From positions 1-64,000 of the forward strand of contig JAJZRG010000004.1 in NCBI GenBank assembly GCA_021802825.1: DNA of 64,000 bases, in the 5' to 3' direction. Positions 31,257 to 42,827 of this stretch are shown here, piece by piece; position 1 is the stretch's first letter, and every line of letters begins with the position of its first letter. A model generated the notes under the pieces. It was not told the DNA's origin, searched no databases, and worked only from the letters and a program-made list of their open reading frames with translations. A program made the translations under genes and the position numbers. This DNA comes from Chloroflexota bacterium (GTDB taxonomy: Bacteria; Chloroflexota; Limnocylindria; Limnocylindrales; CSP1-4).

Positions 31257-34200
31257 CTACGCCCCCGCCAGCTCGGCCTCCCGGGCAGCCGCGCCCGTCT
31301 CGGGCTCCTCATGCCCCGTGAACCGCGACCGTAGCCCGTCCACGAGCGAGTACACCACGGGCACCACGAGCAGCGTCAGGAACGTGGAGCTGAACAGCCC
31401 GCCGATCACGACCGTGCCCAGCTCCGCGGCGATGATCGACCCCTGGTTGAACCCCGCGGCGAGCGGGATCAGCGCGAGGATCGTCGCGATGGCCGTCATG
31501 AGGATCGGCCGCACGCGGGTCCGCCCACCCTCGATCAGCGCCTCGTCGGTGGACATGCCCTGCGCCCGGAGCCGCTCGACCAGGTCGAGGAGCACGATCG
31601 CGTTGGTGACCACGATGCCGATCAGCATCAGGAAGCCGATCAGCGCGCTGACGCCTAGCGGGCGGCCCGTGAGCAGCAGCGCCGGGAACGCGCCGATCGT
31701 CGCGAGCGGCAGGCTGAACAGGATGATGAACGGCGTGATCAGCGAGTTGAACGCGAGCACCATCGCGAGGTACACGACCAGGACCGCGATCCCCATGGAC
31801 ACGTAGAGCCCGGAGAAGGCCGTCGTCTGCTCCTGCGTCACGCCCGCGAGCTTCACCGAGATCGCGTCGGGGATCGTCCCGTCGGCCTTGAGCGCATCGA
31901 TCTGCGCCTGGACGGCCTGGCTCACCTTGCCCGTGTCCACGCTCGTGATCTCCGCCGAGACGGTCGCCGCGGGGGCCTGGTCCACGCGGGTGATCGTCCC
32001 CTGCGCGTTCACCTGCTCGACGGTCGCGATCTCGCCCAGCGGGCGCTGGGCGGCCGTCCCGACGAGGATGTCCTGGAGGTCCCTCACGGACGCGACGGCC
32101 GCCGGGTCCACGCGCACCACGACCGGCGTCACGCCAGTCTCGCCGGGCAGGGACACACTCGTCGCGGTTGTGGGCACCAGCATCGCCCGGACCGCCTGCG
32201 CCACCTGCGCGGTGGTCATGCCCACCTTGATCGACTGGTTGGGGTCGGGCACGACCTCGATCTCGGGCGTGCCCTTGGAGAGGTCGCTCTTGAGGTTGAG
32301 CAGGTCCCGGTTGCCCGCCAGCGCCTTGAGCACGGCGTCGTTTGCCGCCGCCACCTTCGCCGGGTCCTCCCCGGAGATGACCACGGTGAGGTTGTTCGAC
32401 GTGAAGCCGGCCGATTGGGCCACCGCCAGGTCCCAGCCGTCGGTCTTGATTGGGGCCAGCGCATCGGACAGGCGCTTCGCCTCGGTATTGAGGTCCGCCG
32501 ACGGGTCGAGCCGGATGGTCATCCGGGCGCTGTTCGCGGGCAGGCCGCTCTGGGCGGCGACGACAGTCTGGAAGCCGGTGTCGCTCTCGCCCGGGATCGA
32601 TGTCGCCACGTCCTTGACGATGGGATCCTTGAGCAGCAGCGCCTCGGCCTGCGTCGCGCGGTCAAGAACCGCCTGGGAGCTCGTGCCAGAGGGCGGGGCG
32701 ACGGTGGCCTGCAGCAGCTTCTCGCCCCCCGCGTTGATGAACGCGGTGGGCAGCAGGGGGGCGATGACTGCCGTCAGGAGGAACATCGCCGCCGAGACCC
32801 CCACCACGCCCAGCTTGGTCCAGCGGTTCCGGAGCGCGCCCCGGATCGCCGGGGTGTAGGCGCGGATCCAGAGCGAGTTCCTGGGCTCGCCATCCTCGTC
32901 CACATTGGACGGGACCTTGCGGACCAGGAGGAATGCCAGCACCGGCACCACGGTGAGCGCGCACACGAGCGAGGCGACGAGCGCGAAGGTGACGGTCAGC
33001 GCGAACGGCAGGAAGAACTGGCTCACGAGGCCGCCGACGAAGCCGAGCGGAAGGAAGACTCCGACGGTGGTGACCGTGGCCGCGGTGATCGCGCCGGCCA
33101 CTTCGCGGGGCGCGTTGATCGAGGCGCTCAGCCGCCCCTCGCCCTTCGCCCGGTGGCGGTAGATGTTCTCGAGCACCACGATCGCGTCGTCAACGACGCG
33201 GCCGACTGCGACCGCCAGTCCGCCGAGGGTCATGATGTTGAGCGTGATCCCGACGACCTGCATGACGACGAGGGCTGTGAGCAGGGAGAGTGGGATGCTG
33301 ACCGCGGCAACGAGCGTCGAGCGCAGGCTGAACAGGAACAGGAAGATCGTCAGGACCGCGAAGATCGCGCCAGTGGCGCCCTCGTGGAGCAGGCCGTCGG
33401 TTGATTGCGTGATGAAGGTCGACAGGTTGTTGACCACCGTGACCGAGATCTGCTCGGGGTGCAGCGCGGCGATCTCGTCGAGCTTGGCCGTGACCGCCTG
33501 GGCGACGGTGACCGTGTTCGCGGCTGAGGTCTTGCTGACCGAGATCGACAGCGCGGGCTGGCCGTCTAGGCGCGCGTAGCCGGTGGTCGGGACGCCGACG
33601 AGCTCGACCGTGGCGAGATCGGCGATGGTCACGGGTGTCGGGCGGGCCGGCGCGACCGACGGCAGGGGAGCGGCGGACGCAGCGGGGGCCGACGACGACG
33701 CCGGGACAGCGGACGGCGCCGGGGCCACGGACGGCACCGGGGCGGCCGAAGCGCCGGCCGCGGACGGCGCAGGGGCCGTCGAAGCGCCAGCGCCTGAGCT
33801 CGCGCCTGCTCCGGCCGGCCTCTTCACGCCCACCACGAGCCGCTTGATCTGGTCGAGACTGGTGATCTCGCCGAGCGTCGAGACCGGTATCCGGAGGCCG
33901 CCAGCCGCGATCTGGCCCGACGGGATGGTCAGGTTGTTGGCCGTCAGGACGCCGGTGACCTGCGCCGCGGTCACGCCCGCGTCGGCCATCTTCTTGGGGT
34001 CGAGCGTGATGAGGACCTGCTGCTCCTCGCCGCCCGAGACGTCCACGGACGCCACGCCCTCGAGCCCCAGCAGCGCCGGCTGGGCCTCCTGCGAGACGAT
34101 GCGGCCGACATCGGCGAGGGGAGTGCTGCCCTTCGCGGCGACAGCGGCGATGATCACCGGGCTCGCGTTTATGTCCAGCGCGCTCACCTGCGGCGACACG

Positions 34201-34562
34201 TTGGCCGGCAGCCTCGCCTGCTGGAGGTTCGCCTCGATCGCGGCCTTCGTCTCTTTGATGTCGGTGCCGTAGGAGAAACGAGCGATCACGAGCGAGACCG
34301 AGTTGGCCGACGACGACGAGAGGCCCTCGAGCCGGGGCACGCCGCCAATGGCGCGTTCGATGGGCTTCGTCACCGCATCCGCCACGTCGCTGGCTCCCGC
34401 GCCCGGGTACGGTGCGATGACCGTGATCACGGGCAGCTGGATGTCGGGCAGCAGCTCCTGCTTCAGTGCGCCCCACGCAGAGATGCCGGCGAAGAACAGG
34501 GCCGCGGCGAGCAGGAGCGTCACGCTCCGCTTGCCGACGGCGAACTCGGAGAGGCGGCTCAT
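31257..34562 (-). CDS. RND-family efflux transporter (HAE1/SwrC-like)
   Basis: A 1101-aa proton-driven exporter with 12 membrane helices and two periplasmic loops. The TM4 proton-relay segment is GRVVDDAIVVLENIYRH. N- and C-terminal halves are repeated. Residues about 247-307 form an Ala/Pro/Ser/Gly-only insertion inside the first porter domain. No membrane-fusion protein or outer-membrane channel is adjacent, which fits a monoderm-type single-component pump. Its ATG overlaps the MarR stop (ATGA). Confidence 0.92.
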   Translation of the reverse strand: MSRLSEFAVGKRSVTLLLAAALFFAGISAWGALKQELLPDIQLPVITVIAPYPGAGASDVADAVTKPIERAIGGVPRLEGLSSSSANSVSLVIARFSYGTDIKETKAAIEANLQQARLPANVSPQVSALDINASPVIIAAVAAKGSTPLADVGRIVSQEAQPALLGLEGVASVDVSGGEEQQVLITLDPKKMADAGVTAAQVTGVLTANNLTIPSGQIAAGGLRIPVSTLGEITSLDQIKRLVVGVKRPAGAGASSGAGASTAPAPSAAGASAAPVPSVAPAPSAVPASSSAPAASAAPLPSVAPARPTPVTIADLATVELVGVPTTGYARLDGQPALSISVSKTSAANTVTVAQAVTAKLDEIAALHPEQISVTVVNNLSTFITQSTDGLLHEGATGAIFAVLTIFLFLFSLRSTLVAAVSIPLSLLTALVVMQVVGITLNIMTLGGLAVAVGRVVDDAIVVLENIYRHRAKGEGRLSASINAPREVAGAITAATVTTVGVFLPLGFVGGLVSQFFLPFALTVTFALVASLVCALTVVPVLAFLLVRKVPSNVDEDGEPRNSLWIRAYTPAIRGALRNRWTKLGVVGVSAAMFLLTAVIAPLLPTAFINAGGEKLLQATVAPPSGTSSQAVLDRATQAEALLLKDPIVKDVATSIPGESDTGFQTVVAAQSGLPANSARMTIRLDPSADLNTEAKRLSDALAPIKTDGWDLAVAQSAGFTSNNLTVVISGEDPAKVAAANDAVLKALAGNRDLLNLKSDLSKGTPEIEVVPDPNQSIKVGMTTAQVAQAVRAMLVPTTATSVSLPGETGVTPVVVRVDPAAVASVRDLQDILVGTAAQRPLGEIATVEQVNAQGTITRVDQAPAATVSAEITSVDTGKVSQAVQAQIDALKADGTIPDAISVKLAGVTQEQTTAFSGLYVSMGIAVLVVYLAMVLAFNSLITPFIILFSLPLATIGAFPALLLTGRPLGVSALIGFLMLIGIVVTNAIVLLDLVERLRAQGMSTDEALIEGGRTRVRPILMTAIATILALIPLAAGFNQGSIIAAELGTVVIGGLFSSTFLTLLVVPVVYSLVDGLRSRFTGHEEPETGAAAREAELAGA

Positions 34563-35089
34563 GCGGGGTCCTTTCGCGTGCTGGATTCGGCCCGCCGGTC
34601 AGCGGCGCGGGCGAGTGCGGCGAGCGCACTGCGGACACTGCTGAGATCGGCATCGTCGAGGAGTTGGAGGAGGCCCCGCATCTCGCGGGCGTTGAGCTCG
34701 CGAAAGCGGTCGATAAATTCGACTCCGGCGGGCGTGAGGCCAACGACCACCTGACGGCGATCGGCCTGGTCGTCGTGCCGGACGGCGAGGCCGGCCTCGA
34801 CCACCCGGTCAACGAGGCCGCTCACCGTGGACAGCGAGACGCCGAGCCGCGTCACAAGCTCCGACATGTGGAGCTCGCCCGAGGCGCCAAGGAGGTACAG
34901 CACCTTGGCCTGCGGCATCGTGATCGCGATCTCGAGGAACTCGGGCGCGTGGCTGCCGGCCATGCGGTGCATGAGGACCTCGTAGCCGGCGATGACCTCG
35001 TCAACGGCGACTGCGCGCTCGTTCGGGTTGATGGCAGATTCCTTCGTTTGCGTCTGATAGTTCGGGCCTGCCGAAGTAATCCGCGACAA
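34559..35089 (-). CDS. MarR-family regulator of the RND operon
   Basis: A winged-helix repressor, 176 codons from the TTG at 35089. MPQAKVLYLLG, MSELVTRLGVSLSTVSGLV and DRRQVVVGLTPAG are the wing-helix core. It probably represses its own operon until a drug or solvent is bound. The true start is unclear: TTG overlaps a TACGCT box, and the best SD (GAAGGA) is 7 nt before an ATC at residue 20. The coding frame is certain; the N-terminus is not. Confidence 0.85.
   Translation of the reverse strand: MSRITSAGPNYQTQTKESAINPNERAVAVDEVIAGYEVLMHRMAGSHAPEFLEIAITMPQAKVLYLLGASGELHMSELVTRLGVSLSTVSGLVDRVVEAGLAVRHDDQADRRQVVVGLTPAGVEFIDRFRELNAREMRGLLQLLDDADLSSVRSALAALARAADRRAESSTRKDPA
35060..35080 (-). promoter_or_regulatory. 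Candidate MarR operator
   Basis: On the plus strand TAGTTCGG-GCCTG-CCGAAGTA, an 8-bp inverted repeat with one mismatch (perfect core TTCGG/CCGAA), just downstream of the minus-strand TACGCT box (about 35091-35096). Position and size fit a MarR dimer site. Confidence 0.5.
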
Positions 35090-35134
35090 GCGTACCGCAG
35101 GTGAGCAGAAATGAGCCCCTCCCGGCGACCCGCG

Positions 35135-35247
35135 TGAGTCATCACAGACTCAACTCGGGCGGGTGGGAGCGGGGCCGCCCGCCGGAACGGGTGGCCGGCT
35201 GGGTGGGGCACACGGCGGACGGGCGCGAATGAGTCGGACGCGACTCA
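35135..35247. repeat. 113-bp paired-palindrome element, copy D
   Basis: Left TGAGTC-ATCACA-GACTCA (35135-35152) and right TGAGTC-GGACGC-GACTCA (35230-35247), both perfect, starts 95 bp apart. The interior shows no clear similarity to the other copies. Confidence 0.85.
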
Positions 35248-35314
35248 GTGGCGACCGCGGCTCGGTGGCGACCGCGACTCGTGGGCGACCGCGGCTCGGG
35301 GCGGACGCGACTCG
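35248..35314. repeat. 17-bp tandem repeat, three to four units
   Basis: Units at 35248-35264, 35265-35281 and 35282-35298 share GGCGACCGCG(G/A)CTCG. A 16-bp fourth unit (35299-35314) carries GGACGCGACTCG, the inner half of element D's right palindrome, so the array seems to have grown from that end. Confidence 0.75.
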
Positions 35315-35388
35315 CCACTCAGGCGATCCGCGGAAGGCAGGCGGCCACATGCAGTTACCCGACAGGTTCTGGCAGGATCAGACCCACG

Positions 35389-36723
35389 ATGTCCGCCGTG
35401 ACCCACCATGCCCGCCACGTGTCCACGCGCGTCGCGCGCCGCTACCTCGTGCTGCACCACCTGCTCGCGCCTCCTCGCTCCCTTCCTGCGGAGCCGGCGT
35501 CCGTCATGCGCGTGCTTGACCGGCTCGGGTCGCTCCAGTTCGACCCCCTCGAGGTCGCCGGACGCAACCACGACCTAGTGCTGCTTGCCCGTGTCGCCGG
35601 CTACCGGCGCCAGTGGACCGATGACCTCCTGTACCGGGACCGCGTCCTGTACGAGACGTACAACAAGATGTTGTCGCTGGTACCCACTGCCGAGCTGCCC
35701 TGGTACCGCCACGCCTGGGACCGAGAGCGCGAGGCGCACGAGCAGCGGTCGTTCGACGAGCACGCCCCGCTGGTCGAGGAGCTACTCGCACGGATCCGGG
35801 ACGGCGGCCCGCTGAGCTCCACCGACATCCAGCCGCGGGCGGCCATCGACTGGTACTGGCGCCCCACCAACCAGGTCCGCGCACTGCTGGAGGCCTTGGC
35901 CGAGGCCGGAATCCTGGCCATCGCCCGTCGCGAGGGCAACCGCCGGGTCTACGACCTCACCGAGCGGCTGTTCCCGGCCGCGCTGCTGGCGCGGCGCCCG
36001 CCCGAGCGCGACCAGCGGCTCCACAAGCTGCGCTCTCGCTACCGGGGCAATGGCCTCCTCGGTGCGACGGGCGAGTACACGCTCTGGAGCGGCACGGCGC
36101 GCACGGCGCCCGAACGGAACGAGCTGCGGGCCGAGCTCGAGGTGCGCGGCGACATCATCCCGGTTCAGGTTGAGGGCCTCAAGGGCCACCGCTTCGTCCC
36201 CGCCACGTCGCTGCCGCTGCTCGACCAGGCCGAGGCCGAAGTGGCGGCCGAGGGCGAGCCGAGGGATGCGTGGGCGGTGGGGCGACCAGGAGGGACGGCG
36301 CCGGGGGTCGCCTTCCTCGCGCCGCTCGACCCGCTGGCCTGGGATCGTGACCTCCTGCTTAGGCTGTACGGCTTCGACTACCGCTGGGAGGTCTACGTCC
36401 CCGCCGCCAAGCGCCGCTGGGGCTACTACGTGCTGCCGCTGCTCTACGGTGACCGGCTGGTGGGCCGGATCGAGCCCCGGATCGATCGCAAGGCGAAGGC
36501 GCTGGGCGTGGTCGATCTGTGGTGGGAGGACGGCTTCGACCCGCTCGATCGCGCCCACGACGGCTTCGTCGATGCGCTGGCGGAGGCACTCCGCGCGCAC
36601 GCGTCCTTCGCCGACGCAACCCGCGTGGCGCTGCCCAGGACGGCGCGCCACCGGGCGCTGGGGCAGGCCCTGCGATCTCGGCTAGCAGCGAGCGGCCGCG
36701 GGCTGGGAGCGTCGCGCCCATGA
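35389..36723 (+). CDS. AlkX/YcaQ-like winged-helix DNA glycosylase family protein
   Basis: A 444-aa protein of the HTH_42 family, which includes AlkZ and YcaQ/AlkX enzymes that open DNA interstrand crosslinks or remove bulky alkyl bases. The catalytic QxD-type motif is present as SLQFDPL near residue 50, followed by RNHDLVL, and the later DPLAWDRDLLLRLYGFDYRWE block is strongly conserved in the family. Start is the ATG before SAVTHHARH; a longer in-frame extension runs through element D and is rejected. It stands alone. Confidence 0.85.
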   Translation: MSAVTHHARHVSTRVARRYLVLHHLLAPPRSLPAEPASVMRVLDRLGSLQFDPLEVAGRNHDLVLLARVAGYRRQWTDDLLYRDRVLYETYNKMLSLVPTAELPWYRHAWDREREAHEQRSFDEHAPLVEELLARIRDGGPLSSTDIQPRAAIDWYWRPTNQVRALLEALAEAGILAIARREGNRRVYDLTERLFPAALLARRPPERDQRLHKLRSRYRGNGLLGATGEYTLWSGTARTAPERNELRAELEVRGDIIPVQVEGLKGHRFVPATSLPLLDQAEAEVAAEGEPRDAWAVGRPGGTAPGVAFLAPLDPLAWDRDLLLRLYGFDYRWEVYVPAAKRRWGYYVLPLLYGDRLVGRIEPRIDRKAKALGVVDLWWEDGFDPLDRAHDGFVDALAEALRAHASFADATRVALPRTARHRALGQALRSRLAASGRGLGASRP

Positions 36724-36786
36724 GCATCGAGATCCGGCACCTCTCGGGCCCCTGCGGGCCCGGGCAGCGGAGGCCCTGCGGCCCCG

Positions 36787-37143
36787 GGCTCCCTGCTGCG
36801 GGCCTCGCCCCAGTGGGGCAACGAACCCCACGTGATCGGCCCGATGAACTGCTGGAGCGAGCTGTTCAACACGCTTGTGATGGCGCTCTTGGTAACGTCC
36901 GACAAGACCATCGTCGTTACCGGGCACGGCTTCGGCTTCGCCCGCCTCAAGTTCTGGGGCCGGACTGGCCGTGCCTGATGGTCCTGGGCAGGGTGATCAT
37001 CCCGTTCGAGATCCTGTTCGTCCGAATCCTCACCATGCTGTCGGGCTGGACGCCGGCTCGACTCGTACCGGTCCCAGGTTGTCCCCAGCGTGGCGAGCCT
37101 GTTCGCCATCGTCCTCTCCTGCCAGTTCGTCGTCGCGACGCCG
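36787..37143 (+). pseudogene. Decayed sugar ABC-transporter permease (MalG/UgpE type)
   Basis: Three reading-frame blocks together read like the middle of MalG. Block 1 (from 36787): GP-MNCWSELFNTLVMALLV and GFGFARLKFWGR, ending in TGA at 36976. Block 2 (from 36972, other frame): LMVLGRVIIPFEILFV. Block 3 (from 37060, first frame again): DSYRSQVVPSVASLF followed by the QFVVATPT match. Two compensating frameshifts and loss of both the N-terminus and the EAA-loop region show it is dead. It lies directly before amylosucrase. Confidence 0.75.
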
Positions 37144-37237
37144 ACGGGCGTCTGGTGGGCGAGCCGGCTGACCCGATCCCGCTCGAGTCGGCGCCCGACG
37201 GGCTCTTGTGCATGGCGCGCCGCGTGGAGGCTTCGTG

Positions 37238-39250
<2,013 letters not shown>

Positions 39251-39795
39251 GCGGCTCGTCTGGGTAACGCGTCTGGCACGGGTGTCCGAGGCTGGCCTTG
39301 CCCCGCGGGCTGGCCGTTGACATGCCCTGCGGGCTGGCCTTGCACCCGCGCGCCCATCGGCGCACGATGCGCGGGGGTCGTCGCAATCGCCGCTGCCGAG
39401 TACCTCGGCGTGCGGTCGGTTGGGTGTGGCGCGCGGGTGGACCCGGCGACGTGGGCCTGCCCGGCGAGTCGGCCGTGCGGATGGCCGAGCGGCTGGAGGC
39501 TGAGGAACAGGCTCGTCTCGATTCGGCGCTGCCGACGCAGAGCGATCGGAGTCGCCGTGATGCTCCGAACGCATCAACCTGAACGCCGGGCAGTCAGCAC
39601 GATCGCCACGACGCATCGACGCGACGGCCTGGGGCCACCGGCATGGCGGGATACGGGCAGCTTGATGCGCAGCGCGCATCCAAGCGACGCGCGAGGCACA
39701 GCCTTGATGCGCTGCACGCATCGTCGCCCGGCACGGCCACGGCAGAGTGTTGCTCGCGTTCCGCAAGAGACCCGGAGCTCGCGCTGCAAGTCGCG
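39251..39795. other. Long intergenic region upstream of the suf promoter
   Basis: Contains an imperfect 24-bp tandem repeat around GGCTGGCC (about 39288-39345, including exact GCGGGCTGGCC copies at 39305 and 39329), CGCATC half-sites near 39568 and 39612, and the two operators described separately. I see no gene. Confidence 0.5.
39664..39722. promoter_or_regulatory. Twin palindromic operators, 42 bp apart
   Basis: GATGCGC-AGC-GCGCATC (39664-39680) and GATGCG-CTGCA-CGCATC (39706-39722) are 17-bp palindromes differing at two bases. Their starts are 42 bp apart, four helical turns, so proteins bound to both would face the same way. They lie 75-130 bp upstream of the suf -35 box. Confidence 0.55.
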
Positions 39796-39824
39796 TTGAC
39801 GAATCGGCTTGGAATTCCGATAAT
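39796..39824 (+). promoter_or_regulatory. suf operon promoter
   Basis: TTGACG (39796-39801), 17 bp, GATAAT (39819-39824): the best sigma-70-like promoter in the window. The start site would give a leader of about 100 nt. Confidence 0.75.
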
Positions 39825-39828
39825 TCCA
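39810..39828. promoter_or_regulatory. Palindrome covering the suf -10 box
   Basis: TGGAATT-CCGAT-AATTCCA, a perfect 7-5-7 palindrome that contains the GATAAT box. A repressor here would directly block RNA polymerase. Its sequence is unrelated to the twin GATGCGC sites, so two regulators are implied. Confidence 0.6.
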
Positions 39829-39933
39829 CTCGGGATTGGCCAGCGGGCCGGCGCGTCTGCGCCCGTGGCGTTCCCGACGAAGGACCCTGGACGTAGCGCT
39901 TCCGCGGCGCCCGCCGCCTGCAACGGAGCAGCC

Positions 39934-41337
39934 ATGAGCACCACCCGCGACCTGGTCCGCGACGAGCGAGACCAGTACGCCTTCCACGATGACATCGTCT
40001 ACCTGCGCGAGACGAAGCGCGGCCTCACCCGCGAGACCGTGGAGGAGATCAGCCGCTTCAAGGACGAGCCGGACTGGATGCTCCAGTTCCGCCTGCGCGC
40101 CTACGACCACTTCGTGAAGCGCAAGATGCCGACCTGGGGCGGGCGCCTGGCCGACATCGACTTCGACAAGATCGTCTACTACCGCAAGCCGTCCGAGCGC
40201 GAGGAGAAGTCCTGGGACGACGTCCCGGAGCAGATCAAGGCGACGTTCGAGAAGCTGGGCATCCCGGAGGCCGAGCGCAAGTTCCTGGCCGGCGTCGGCG
40301 CCCAGTACGACTCCGAGGTCGTGTACCACTCGGTGCGCGAGGAGCTGTCCAAGATCGGTGTGGTCTTCATGGGCACCGACCAGGCGCTCAAGGAGTACCC
40401 GGAGATCTTCCGCAAGTACTTCGGCACCGTCGTCCCGCCTGAGGACAACAAGTTCGCGGCCCTCAACTCGGCCGTCTGGTCGGGCGGCTCGTTCGTCTAC
40501 GTCCCCAAGGGCGTCGAGGTGCCGCTGCCCCTCCAGGCCTACTTCCGGATCAACGGCGAGAACACCGGGCAGTTCGAGCGGACGCTGATCGTCGTGGACG
40601 AGGGCGCCAAGGTCCACTACATCGAGGGCTGCACGGCCCCCATCTACGCCACGGACTCGCTCCACGCGGCCGTGGTCGAGGTCATCGCCCTGGCCGGGTC
40701 GAAGGTCCGCTACACCACGATCCAGAACTGGTCGAACGACGTGTACAACCTCGTGACCAAGCGCGCGCACGCCCACGCCAACTCGACCGTCGAGTGGGTC
40801 GACGCGAACACCGGTTCCCGCCTCACGATGAAGTACCCCGCGATCTACCTGCGGGGCGAAGGCGCCCGGGCGGAGGTCATCTCGGTCGCGGTCGCGGGCA
40901 AGGGCCAGCACCAGGACACGGGTGCCAAGGCCGTCCACCTCGCGCCCAACACGACGTCGCGAATCGTCTCCAAGTCGGTATCCAAGGACGGCGGGCGAGC
41001 GACGTACCGCGGCCAGCTCAAGGTGGCGCCCGGGGCGACAGGCGTGACGGCCTCGGTCCGGTGCGACGCGCTAATGCTCGACGACCAGTCGCGCTCGGAC
41101 ACGTACCCGTACATCGACATCGCGGAGGACGACACCACGATGACCCACGAGGCCACCGTGGGCAAGATCTCGGCCGACCAGGTGTTCTACCTCATGAGCC
41201 GCGGGCTGACGGAGAACGAGGCGCAGAACCTCATCATCCAGGGCTTCCTCGAGGTGTTCACCAAGGAACTGCCGATGGAGTACGCGATCGAGTTCAACCG
41301 GCTCGTGAAGCTCGAGATGGAGGGATCGCTCGGATGA
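39934..41337 (+). CDS. sufB: Fe-S cluster assembly protein SufB
   Basis: A 467-aa scaffold subunit of the SUF machine, where nascent Fe-S clusters form. Recognised by the [15 protein letters not shown] region, [18 protein letters not shown] (scaffold Cys), and the C-terminal [18 protein letters not shown] and [11 protein letters not shown] motifs. The ATG at 39934 with GGAG upstream is chosen; the open frame extends 97 codons further 5-prime but would cover the promoter. Its stop overlaps the sufD start (ATGA). Confidence 0.96.
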   Translation: MSTTRDLVRDERDQYAFHDDIVYLRETKRGLTRETVEEISRFKDEPDWMLQFRLRAYDHFVKRKMPTWGGRLADIDFDKIVYYRKPSEREEKSWDDVPEQIKATFEKLGIPEAERKFLAGVGAQYDSEVVYHSVREELSKIGVVFMGTDQALKEYPEIFRKYFGTVVPPEDNKFAALNSAVWSGGSFVYVPKGVEVPLPLQAYFRINGENTGQFERTLIVVDEGAKVHYIEGCTAPIYATDSLHAAVVEVIALAGSKVRYTTIQNWSNDVYNLVTKRAHAHANSTVEWVDANTGSRLTMKYPAIYLRGEGARAEVISVAVAGKGQHQDTGAKAVHLAPNTTSRIVSKSVSKDGGRATYRGQLKVAPGATGVTASVRCDALMLDDQSRSDTYPYIDIAEDDTTMTHEATVGKISADQVFYLMSRGLTENEAQNLIIQGFLEVFTKELPMEYAIEFNRLVKLEMEGSLG

Positions 41338-42749
41338 CGGAGGCGGCCGACACGTCAATCGCGGCGCGCCCAGCGCGCGCCCCTCGTCGCGCCCCCGACG
41401 ACCTTCCGTTCACCTTCGTCGATGCCGCGCTCCTGGCGGGGATCGAGGCGGCCCGCGGCGAGCCCGACTGGCTCCGCGAGGACCGTGCCGCGGCGCTCGC
41501 GCGCTTCGAATCCCTCGCGGTCGAGGCCAACCGCCTGTACACGCCCTACGTGGACCTGCGGGCTGCATCGCTCGATGGCGCACCGCCGTACCTGGCCACG
41601 GGCGACGCCGTCGCCGCTGACAAGACCGAAGCCGACGACGCCATCTCGGGCGAGATCGAGTTGGCCGAGGACGCGGTCGCCATCGCGACCATCGAGCCGG
41701 CTGCGGCCGCAGCCGGCGTTCGGCTGATGACGCTCGGCGAGCTTGTTCGGCGCGATCCGGATCTCGCCCGGCGCCTGCTCGTCGACGACCCCGTCCTCCC
41801 CGCGAACGACAAGCTCGCCTGGCTCGGCCGCGCCGCATGGACGCAGGGCGTGGTGCTCCACGTTCCTGCTGGGGTGCGGATTGAGCGACCGGTGGTCCTG
41901 CGTTGGGCCGTGGGGGCAGCGCGGACGCTGATCGGCCGGACGCTGATCGTGCTCGAGGAGGGCGCCGAGGCGTCGGTGGTTGAGGAGCTGGTGGCCTCCG
42001 GTCGCGCGGAGCCTGGCGCGCAGGCGCTGCTCTCGCTGACCACCGAGATCCGCCTCGGGGCGCACGCGCGGCTCGCGCTCGGCAGCCTGCAGGAGACGGG
42101 TCCCGACCAGGTCGTCTTCCAGCAGCGCGTGGCCCGCCTGGGCGAGGCCGCCGACCTGCGCTGGGCCCTGGCGCAGCTGGGGGCGCGGCTCGTGCGCTCG
42201 CGGGTGGACAACGTGCTCGCCGGTGACCGAAGCGTGGTCGAGCAGGTCGAGATCGTGTTCGGCGCGGGCGAGCAGCTGCACGACCTCACCTCGTACACGC
42301 GCCACGTGGGCCGCGACACGACGGGCCAGCTGCTGTCCAAGGGCGTCCTGCTCGACAAGGCTAGGGCCTACATGAAGGGCCTCATCACGATCGACAAGAC
42401 CGCCATTGGCACCGACAGCTTCCTGGGAGAGTTCGGGATGAACCTCTCGAAGGCCGCCCGGTCGGTCGCGATCCCTTCGCTCGAGATCGACCAGCCCGAC
42501 TGCCGGCGCGCGGCGCACAGCTCGTCGGTCGGCCCGATCGACGAGGCGCAGCTCTTCTACCTCGAGAGCCGCGGCATCCCGCCCGACGAGGCGCGCAAGT
42601 TCATCGTCCTCGGGTTTCTCGAGCCGGTCGTCGCGCGCGTGCCGCTCGAGGAGGCGCGCGATCGCCTGCGCGAGGCGCTCGAGGTGAAGTGGGCCGCCGG
42701 GACGGGCTCCGCCGGTGCGGCCGGCGCGGTCGCTGCCACGGCCGCGTGA
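41334..42749 (+). CDS. sufD: Fe-S cluster assembly protein SufD
   Basis: A 471-aa partner of SufB in the SufBC2D complex. C-terminal [20 protein letters not shown] and [20 protein letters not shown] are shared with SufB. The N-terminal half is divergent and Ala-rich, as usual for SufD. ATG overlaps the SufB stop. The ATPase gene sufC is not in the window, and neither are sufS and sufU, so the locus is split. Confidence 0.92.
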   Translation: MTEAADTSIAARPARAPRRAPDDLPFTFVDAALLAGIEAARGEPDWLREDRAAALARFESLAVEANRLYTPYVDLRAASLDGAPPYLATGDAVAADKTEADDAISGEIELAEDAVAIATIEPAAAAAGVRLMTLGELVRRDPDLARRLLVDDPVLPANDKLAWLGRAAWTQGVVLHVPAGVRIERPVVLRWAVGAARTLIGRTLIVLEEGAEASVVEELVASGRAEPGAQALLSLTTEIRLGAHARLALGSLQETGPDQVVFQQRVARLGEAADLRWALAQLGARLVRSRVDNVLAGDRSVVEQVEIVFGAGEQLHDLTSYTRHVGRDTTGQLLSKGVLLDKARAYMKGLITIDKTAIGTDSFLGEFGMNLSKAARSVAIPSLEIDQPDCRRAAHSSSVGPIDEAQLFYLESRGIPPDEARKFIVLGFLEPVVARVPLEEARDRLREALEVKWAAGTGSAGAAGAVAATAA

Positions 42750-42827
42750 CGCGCAGCCTCGGGCAGCGGTCCTCCCAGCCGCTCCCGCGGCCGCTCCGCC
42801 CGTGACCCGCCCGCCGCTCCGACGCAC

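Larger units (their letters stand above)
35090..35388. other. Intergenic region between MarR and AlkX-like genes
   Basis: It holds the MarR promoter, element copy D and a 17-bp tandem repeat. About 70 bp remain before the AlkX-like start, without a recognised promoter. Confidence 0.5.

Noticed and set aside
39288..39560. Possible decayed gene between amylosucrase and suf
   Set aside because: Translations in all frames gave no family I recognise; the short tandem repeats explain part of the sequence.
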